This document shows positions 55,631 to 64,000 of a stretch of DNA of 64,000 bases, in pieces. The notes below the pieces were generated by a model. That model did no database searches. It was not told the DNA's origin and saw nothing but the letters and a program-made list of their open reading frames with translations. Where the stretch lies: contig OU696578.1 in the NCBI GenBank assembly GCA_916048095.2, positions 7,220,545-7,284,544 on the forward strand, given 5' to 3'. Made by a program: the position numbers and the translations under genes. The DNA comes from Sacculina carcini (lineage: Eukaryota > Arthropoda > Thecostraca > Sacculinidae). The first letter of the stretch is position 1. Each line of letters begins with the position of its first letter.

Positions 55631-57530
55631 CTAGCATTAAAACCCGCCCGTTGTGCGGAGGAATTCATAAAATGGAATTAATATTCATAATAATTCATAT
55701 TCATAAAAATATTCCAAATTAAAAAAGAAAATGAAAACTCATCAGTGTCTTACTCAATAGAAAAGTCCAAGTGTTAATATTTTTATTTTTGTTTTGACAT
55801 AATATTTTCCCTCAACCCGCCTCATATATAAACCAACCCATTGTGCGGAATAATTCAGAACACAAACACGTAACAAACAATGAAAATCCTAGCATGTAAA
55901 CCCGCCCGTCGTGCGAAACAGTTCATACTATTAAATTTGTATTCAATTCATGAGAGAAAAGGAATATGAATTAAAAAAGAGTTGAGTAAACCCATAAAAA
56001 AGTCTAAATTTCTATATTTTCATATTTATTTTCACAAAATAGTTTGCCTAAACCGCCTCATATTTATACATGCCCGTCGTGCTGAATAATTCAGAACTCA
56101 GACACGAAACAATGAAAAATGACTACACTTTTTCATCATAATGTTTCCAAAATATTTTAATAACTTAATATCACCGTCTAGCATTGAAACCCGCCAGTTG
56201 TGCGGAGCAATTCATAAGATGAAATTCATATTTAATTCATAAACATATTGCAAATTGAAAAAGAAAACAGATATACTCATTAAAATCTTACTCAATTGAA
56301 AAGTCTAAATTCAATTATATTTTTTGACAACATATTTTCCTTCAGCCCGTCTCATATTTAAACCCGCCCGTCGTGCTGAACAATTTATAAAATAAAATGC
56401 ATATTCAATCCATAAAATAAAATGCATATTCAATCCATAAAATAAACTGAATACAAATTAAAAAGCAAAACATTTAACATTTTCCCTCGAACAGCCTCAT
56501 ATTTGAACCCGCCCGTCGTGCGGAACAATTAAGCCCCAACACCAATGGTTCTTTATATATAAACCAACTAATGACAACTAACTAACTAATATTCAAATGG
56601 TTCTTTATTATATAATAATGGTTTTTTATTTAATGGTTCTATATGGTACAATAATTCAGTAGTTTACTTTGTTCCCAGTAGCATTTTACCCGCCCGTCGT
56701 GCGGAACAATTAAGCCCCTGAACTATACCATTGAACCCGCGCAATTATGTCACCTCATATTCAAGCATACACACACAGACAGACAGATAATTTCTTCTTT
56801 ATGTTTAAATATACCATTGAACCTGCGCAATTATGTCACCTCATATTCAAGCATACATACACAGACAGACAGATAATTTCTTCTTTATGTATATATATGG
56901 CATTAATACAACTTAATAAATAACTTTTTTTTAATACACTCTGGAAAATTAATAATAAACTTTTTTTTAATACACTCTGGAAAATTAAAAATTATACCGT
57001 GCTGTAGAAAACAAAATTCCCAGCATGATGGTAATATTTATTTAGATGTGTCATAGTTAGTTGCTGAGAAATAGAGAAAAAAGTACAAAAAATCGGACGC
57101 GTCGAGCTTAAATATAATTTTGAATGTAGACTGAAATTTTGTCATTTTTACATATTTTATATTTAATTTTTGGATATTAATTATAGCCTATCGTGTAGAA
57201 CAGAATATTTTCTACACAGTGGTATAATCTGTTTGGCTGTACCATTTCTGGTTTATGAGGAGTAGATGTAGGAATATTGACCAAAATTTTCGCATTTTTC
57301 AGGGTTCATTTTGTCTTTCCACCGCGATAACTTTTTTTGGTTTTATTTTTAAAATTTTAAATTTATCCTATCGTGTAGACAAGAAATTTTCCAACGTAAT
57401 GGTATAAATTGTTGGCGGGTACATTAAGTGGTTACCGAGTAGCAGCTTGCTGAAAATGTGACCAAGGAGGGTGGGACAGACAAACACACAGACAGACAGA
57501 CAGACAGAGGATCTCTTTTATATATATAGA
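55631..57530 (-). mobile_element. Array unit 6, composite of truncated units (1.9 kb)
   Basis: Starts with CTAG (55631-55634) and includes further CTAGCAT-type ends at about 55879 and 56163, two copies of the type A 5' end near 56780 and 56880, and a type B 5' end at 57530. Best read as several truncated copies nested or concatenated. Confidence 0.5.
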
Positions 57531-58442
57531 TATAGCATTAAAACCCGCCCGTTGTGCGGAAGAATTAATAAAAATATTGCAAATTAAAAATAAATAAGGC
57601 AAACTCATAAAAACCTTAATCAATTAAAAAGTCTAAATTTCATTATTTTTAATTTACATTTTGACAAAATATTTTCACTCAGCCCGCCTCATATTTAAAC
57701 CCGGCCGACGTGCGGAATAATTCAGAACTCGAACACCATCCGTTCTGGTTCTTGAAGTCAAATCCATTAGTTTTGTATATGAATTCATTCTACACGGTGA
57801 AATTGAACGTTTTATTGCTGCCCGCGGGACATTTTTATTTCATAAAAATGAGCCATCGCTTCGTTTGCGTTTGAAGCCCCTGATCATTGAACCAGCGAAC
57901 CATGAACCAGCGCAATTATGTCACCTCATATTCAAGCATACATACACAGACAGACAGATAATTTCTTCTTTATGTATATATATAGCATTAAAACCGCATT
58001 AAAACCCGCCCGTTGTGCGGAACAATTCATAAAAATATTGCAAATTAAAAATAAATAAGGCAAACTCATGAAGACCTTAATCAATTAAAAAGTCTAAATT
58101 TCATTATTTTTAATTTTATTTTGACAAAATATTTTCACTCAACCCGCCTCATATTTAAACCCGCCCGACGTGAGGAAAAATTCAGAACTCGAACACCATC
58201 CGTTCTGGTTCTTGAAGTCAAATCCATTAGTTTTGTATATGAATTAATTCTATACGGTGAAATTGAACGTTTTATTGCTGCCCGCGGGACATTTTTATTT
58301 CATAAAAATGAGCCATCGCTTCGTTTGCGTTTGAAGCCCCTGATAATTGAACCAGCGAACCATGAGCCAGCGCAATTATGTCACCTCATATTCAAGCATA
58401 CATACACAGACAGACAGATAATTTCTTCTTTATGTATATATA
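57531..58442 (-). mobile_element. Array units 7 and 8, two type A copies in tandem
   Basis: 57531-57982 and 57983-58442 are head-to-tail copies of about 455 bp each. They share the same terminal blocks, differ at a few percent of sites, and the second carries the same GCATTAAAACC duplication as unit 4. Confidence 0.6.
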
Positions 58443-61400
58443 TAGCATTAAAACCCGCCAGTTGTGCGGAGCAATTCATAACATGAAATTCATATTCAAT
58501 TCATAAAAAATATGGAAAAATAAAAATGAAATAGGGTACACTCATAAAAATATTAATCAATTGAAAATTATAAGTTTAATTATTTTTATTTCGACACAAT
58601 ATTTCCCCTCAGTCCGCCTGAGTCATTTTTAAACCCGCCCGTCGTGCTGAATAATTCAGAACTCGAACACGATCCGTTCTGCATCTTGAAGTCAAATCCA
58701 TTGGTTTTGTGTATGGATTAATTCTACAGGGTAAATTGAACGTTCTATTGTCTATAGTTGCTGCCCGCGGAACATTTTTATTTTAAAAAAAAAAACCTTT
58801 TTTTAAATGAACCATTTGAAAAAATGATCTAAAAACACTTTTTTAAACCCACCCGTCGTGCGGAACAATTCATACAATAAAATTCATATCAAATCCATAA
58901 AATATAATGAATACAAATCGAAAAGCAAAAAATGTAACCTATAAATATCTTAACCAATAGAAAAGTCTGAATGTGAATATTTTTGTTCTTATTTTGACAA
59001 ATATTATCCCTCAACCCGCCTGATATATAAATCTGCCCGTCGTGTGGTATAATTCAGAACACAAACACGAAACAAACAATGAAAGATGATGAAATCTTTT
59101 CATCAGACTGTTTCCAAACTATATTTATTACTTAACATCATTCCCCAATATCATTTGCTTAAGTACTATTTCACTTTTACCGCTATAATATTTATTGTTA
59201 AAATTTATATATTTTCCGCTATCATTAAAACCCAATATAACCTGAGTCAAACCTACCCAACCCAACCCAACCATTCAATCTTGACCGCTCTCAGCCTAGT
59301 CTGAGGTGATTTAACTTATTAGTTTGTGATCACAAAATATACTGATGCGATCATAATTTGTAATCAGAAGACTGAGATTATCTACCCCAGGGGTCCCAAA
59401 CACGCGGCCCACCAATACTTTTCTCTCAACCGGCCAATATAGTATCGGGATCAAACTGTAAGGTAGCTAAATTCACATTTGTTGCATAATGCGATATAAT
59501 TTTACACCATTATCATATTATCTCATAATTCCCGGTTAATGCTTCCACTAATGCATCATATTCATACAGTTGTTATTTTTTGGATTACATCGATAATGCA
59601 GCCCTTGATATTACAGCCGATATTATATTATGCAATCTATATTCTGCTACGTATTATTCCTAATACATATATCATCAGATCGCAAAATATATTTAAAGGT
59701 TCACATCATTCTCCAAAATCATTTGCTTAAGAGCTATTCTACTTTTATCGCTAGAATATTTACTGCTAGCAAAATATCATATACCTCGCTATCATTTAAA
59801 CCCACTCTTTATAGATACATTTAATTCGCCCGTCGTGCGGAACAGTTCATAAAATATAATTAATATTCAATTCATAAAAAAATTAGTGCAAATTGAAAAA
59901 GAAAAACAAACCCACAGGAAAGTTATAGCTAATCTAAAAGTCTAAATGTGAAATTTATGTTTCAATTTAGAAAACATGTTTTTCCACAACACTATCAAAA
60001 CAATGCAACCTTCTGTCATCTCTATAATTCCAGGTTAATGCTTCCGCTAAAACAGCATAAGTTGGCATTACATGATATTGCAACCCATATCCTTATGCAA
60101 CTTATGCTTATGCAACTTGAAATTAAACCAATTAAATTACACAGTTAAATTCAGTAGTTTACTTTGTTCCCAATAGCATTTTACCCGCCCGTCGTGCGGA
60201 ACGTTATTGAGGACAATAAAGCCTTTATATTCAGTAGAGTGTAGCATTAATTAAACTGTACGCAATAAAACCACACCATCCATGCTTGGAGATAATATGA
60301 TGCATTCTTAATTGTGATTGGGCTTCAGTGAAATTTAATCGGTGTATATTCCTGTGTAATCGCAAGTGCGCATAATAGCTGTCAAATTGGCAATATGTCC
60401 TTTTGACTTTACACCGCCGTAACTTCCTTCAGATACCCTTTGGAAAATTACAAATTATACCGTATTGTAGAAGAAAAGGTTTCTAGAACGATGGTATGAT
60501 TTATTTTTATGTGTAACAAATAGTTACTGAGAAATAGTATAAAAATGAATTAATTTTAGTCGCCCGGTGTTCAAGTGTAATTTTGGATGTATTTGAGAAT
60601 TTTGCCAATTTTACACGATTTTTGTATCATTTGTGGGTATAAATTATAGCTTTTCTTGTAGAACACAAAATTCTCTACACAGTAGTATATTCCTGTGTAA
60701 TCGCAAGTGCGCATAATAGCTGTCAAATTGGCAATATGTCCTTTTGACTTTACACCGGCGTAACTTCCTTCAGATACACTTTGGAAAATTAATAATTATA
60801 CCGTACTGTAGGAAACAAAATTTCTAGCACGATGGTATAATTAATTTTAATGTATGACAAACAGTTCCTGAGAAATGGGTATAAAAATGAATAAATTGTA
60901 GTCACCCGGTGTTCAAGTGTAATTTTGGATGTATTTGAGAATTTTGCCAATTTTACACGTTTTTTGTATCATTTGTGGGTATAAATTACACCTTTTCTTG
61001 TAGAACACAAAATTCTCTACACAGTAGTATATTCCTGTGTAATCGCAAGTGCGCATAATAGCTGTCAAATTGGCAATATGTCCTTTTGACTTTACACCGC
61101 CGTCACTTCCTTCAGATACACTTTGGAAAATTAAGAATTATACCGCATTTTAAAAAATACAATTTCCAGCACGATGATATAATTTATTTTAATGTGTGAC
61201 AAATAGTTCCTGAGAAATAGGTAGAAAAATGAATTAATTTAGGCGCCCGGTGATCAAGTGTAATTTTGGATGTATTTGACAATTTTGCCAATTTTACACA
61301 TTTTTTGTATCATTTGTGGGTATAAATTATAACTTTTCTTGTAGAACACAAAATTATCTACACAATAGTATAAATTTTATAGCTGTACCATTGCTGGTTT

Positions 61401-62076
61401 ATGAGGAATAGATAGGGGAATATTTACCAAAACATTCACGGTTTCCAGTGCTAATTTTGCATTTTTGACTTTGTCATTTTGACTTCACACCGCCGTAACT
61501 TTTTTTCAATACACTTTGGAAAATTAAAAATTATACCGTGTTGTAGCAAACAAAATTCCCAGCATGATGGTATTATTTATTTAGTTGTGTGATAATTAGT
61601 TTTTGATACATAGAGAAAAAAGTATAGAAAATCGGACGCGTGGAGTATAAATATAATTTTGAATATAGATTGAAATTTTGTCATGTTTACATCTTTTATG
61701 TTCTATTTTTGGATATGAATTATAACCTATCTTGTAGAAGAGAAAATTCTCTACACAGTGGTATAATCTGTTTGGCTGTACCATTTCTGGTTTATGAGGA
61801 GTAGATGGCAGAGCATTGACCACAATTTTCGCATTTTTCAGGGTTCATTTTGTCTTTTCACCGCTATAACTTTTTATGATTTCATTTTTGAAATTTAAAA
61901 TTTAATCTAAAGTGTAGACAAGAAAATTTCCAACGTGATGGTATAAATTGTTAGCGGGTAGGCTGAGTGGTGGCCGAATAATAGCTGATAGAAAATGGAC
62001 CAAGGAGGGTCGAACACACACACAGACACACACACACACAGACAGACACACAGAGGATCTCTTTTATATATATAGA
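58443..62076 (-). mobile_element. Array unit 9, long type B (3.63 kb)
   Basis: Same layout as unit 5. Homologous segments are offset by 6,713 bp at 52373/59086. Three internal tandem repeats with a measured period of 341-342 bp lie at about 60559-61244. The 5' end (- strand) is at 62075-62076. Confidence 0.6.
60359..61300. repeat. Roughly 342-bp tandem repeats inside unit 9
   Basis: The string GCCCGGTGTTCAAGTGTAAT recurs at 60562, 60904 and 61245 (one or two substitutions), giving periods of 342 and 341 bp. Each repeat contains ACCGCCGTAACTTCCTTCAG and TTTTGTATCATTTGTGGGTA. The same repeat occurs in units 2 and 5. Confidence 0.85.
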
Positions 62077-62869
62077 TTTGCCAATTTTACACATTTTTTG
62101 TATCATTTGTGGGTATAAATTATAACTTTTCTTGTAGAACACAAAATTATCTACACAATAGTATAAATTTTATAGCTGTACCATTGCTGGTTTATGAGGA
62201 ATAGATAGGGGAATATTTACCAAAACATTCACGGTTTCCAGTGCTAATTTTGCATTTTTGACTTTGTCATTTTGACTTCACACCGCCGTAACTTTTTTTC
62301 AATACACTTTGGAAAATTAAAAATTATACCGTGTTGTAGCAAACAAAATTCCCAGCATGATGGTATTATTTATTTAGTTGTGTGATAATTAGTTTTTGAT
62401 ACATAGAGAAAAAAGTATAGAAAATCGGACGCGTGGAGTATAAATATAATTTTGAATATAGATTGAAATTTTGTCATGTTTACATCTTTTATGTTCTATT
62501 TTTGGATATGAATTATAACCTATCTTGTAGAAGAGAAAATTCTCTACACAGTGGTATAATCTGTTTGGCTGTACCATTTCTGGTTTATGAGGAGTAGATG
62601 GCAGAGCATTGACCACAATTTTCGCATTTTTCAGGGTTCATTTTGTCTTTTCACCGCTATAACTTTTTATGATTTCATTTTTGAAATTTAAAATTTAATC
62701 TAAAGTGTAGACAAGAAAATTTCCAACGTGATGGTATAAATTGTTAGCGGGTAGGCTGAGTGGTGGCCGAATAATAGCTGATAGAAAATGGACCAAGGAG
62801 GGTCGAACACACACACAGACACACACACACACAGACAGACACACAGAGGATCTCTTTTATATATATAGA
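62077..62869 (-). repeat. Array unit 10, 793-bp direct duplication of the end of unit 9
   Basis: 62077-62869 repeats 61284-62076. I see no differences by eye, including the microsatellite-like CACACACAGACACA block. It lacks a 3' terminus, so it is a tandem duplication or truncated copy rather than a complete unit. Confidence 0.85.
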
Positions 62870-62873
62870 TATA

Positions 62874-64000
62874 TAGCATTAAAACCCGCCAGTTGTGCGG
62901 AGCAATTCATAACATGAAATTCATATTCAATTCATAAAAAATATGGAAAAATAAAAATGAAATAGGGTACACTCATAAAAATATTAATCAATTTAAAATT
63001 ATAAGTTTAATTATTTTTATTTCGACACAATATTTCCCCTCAGTCCGCCTGAGTCATTTTTAAACCCGCCCGTCGTGCTGAATAATTCAGAACTCGAACA
63101 CGATCCGTTCTGCATCTTGAAGTCAAATCCATTGGTTTTGTGTATGGATTAATTCTACAGGGTAAATTGAACGTTCTATTGTCTATAGTTGCTGCCCGCG
63201 GAACATTTTTATTTAAAAAAAAAACTTTTTTTAAATTAACCATTTGAAAAAATGATCTAAAAACACTTTTTTAAACCCACCCGTCGTGCGGAACAATTCA
63301 TACAATAAAATTCATATCAAATCCATAAAATATAATGAATACAAATCGAAAAGCAAAAAATGTAACCTATAAATATCTTAACCAATAGAAAAGTCTAAGT
63401 GTGAATATTTTTGTTCTTATTTTGACAAATATTATCCCTCAACCCGCCTGATATATAAATCTGCCCGTCGTGTGGTATAATTCAGAACACAAACACGAAA
63501 CAAACAATGAAAGATGATGAAATCTTTTCATCAGACTGTTTCCAAACTATATTTATTACTTAACATCATTCCCCAATATCATTTGCTTAAGTACTATTTC
63601 ATTTTTACCGCTATAATATTTATTGTTAAAATTTATATATTTTCCGCTATCATTAAAACCCAATATAACCTGAGTCAAACCTACCCAACCCAACCCAACC
63701 ATTCAATCTTGACCGCTCTCAGCCTAGTCTGAGGTGATTTAACTTATTAGTTTGTGATCACAAAATATACTGATGCGATCATAATTTGTAATCAGAAGAC
63801 TGAGATTATCTACCCCAGGGGTCCAAACACGCGGCCCACCAATACTTTTCTCTCAACCGGCCAATATAGTATCGGGATCAAACTGTAAGGTAGCTAAATT
63901 CACATTTGTTGCATAATGCGATATAATTTTACACCATTATCATATTATCTCATAATTCCCGGTTAATGCTTCCACTAATGCATCATATTCATACAGTTGT
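62874..64000 (-). mobile_element. Array unit 11, type B, runs off the window
   Basis: Starts with the same TAGCATTAAAACCCGCC end as unit 9. It is about 99% identical to 58443-59570 over the visible 1.1 kb, the offset being about 4,430 bp. Confidence 0.6.

Noticed and set aside
48426-58486. A 121-130-residue open frame preserved in three places (48426, 51166, 58121, +)
   Set aside because: It runs on the strand opposite to the element orientation, crosses unit boundaries, and reads through the terminal repeat blocks. Conservation reflects the recent duplication of the array, not coding constraint.
48299-64000. CRISPR-like array, because of regularly recurring CCCGCCCGTCGTGCGG blocks
   Set aside because: Spacing is irregular (tens to hundreds of bp), the blocks are parts of larger repeat units, and the sequence is from an animal genome.

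Overview
This is a eukaryotic, almost certainly animal, window. It has split genes with GT-AG introns, an animal-type nicotinic acetylcholine receptor (nAChR) subunit, a metazoan-like SMC6 gene, and dense transposable elements and (TG)n/(TA)n microsatellites. Nothing looks prokaryotic and I see no viral genome. The nAChR, CR1/L2-like and BEL/Pao material points to an invertebrate. I cannot name the phylum from sequence alone.

Layout. 1-980: Helitron-like repeat units on the + strand. 981-9278: mostly unrecognised DNA with a truncated CR1/L2-like LINE end (4402-5104, -), two minisatellites, and a broken LINE tail with a nuclease-like domain (about 7830-8624, +). 9279-24438 (+): the last two exons of an nAChR subunit, separated by a 14.7-kb intron. 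That intron holds a second LINE end (9878-10345, -), a complete hAT transposon with a perfect 8-bp target duplication (10566-12433) that carries two nested hAT MITEs, a pogo/Tigger-like MITE (14274-14639), a decayed Ty3/gypsy pol (16500-18240), a second hAT-like element with a perfect 8-bp duplication (19011-21134), and further MITEs. 24439-31500: mostly unrecognised, with one more MITE. 31512-32732 (+): a BEL/Pao gag remnant with one in-frame stop.

33276-43375 (+): nine exons of SMC6, covering the ATPase head N-lobe with Walker A and the first part of the ascending coiled coil (about 446 codons). All splice phases agree. The introns contain a mariner inverted pair, a TIR element, a pogo-like stretch, and a LINE end at 41609-42642. 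The intron after the last visible exon contains an apparently full-length two-ORF LINE on the - strand (about 43421-47720: PHD/CCHC ORF1, endonuclease/reverse transcriptase ORF2) inserted in a TG tract. From 48299 to the window end there is a 15.7-kb head-to-tail array of Helitron-like units on the - strand. The SMC6 hinge and C-terminal half must lie beyond 64000, or the assembly is broken here.

The two host genes are unrelated: a ligand-gated ion channel and a chromosome maintenance ATPase. They share one striking property: their splice sites repeatedly abut or lie inside (TG)n microsatellites. The main novelty candidates are the gapless Helitron-like concatemer and the TG-repeat splice sites.
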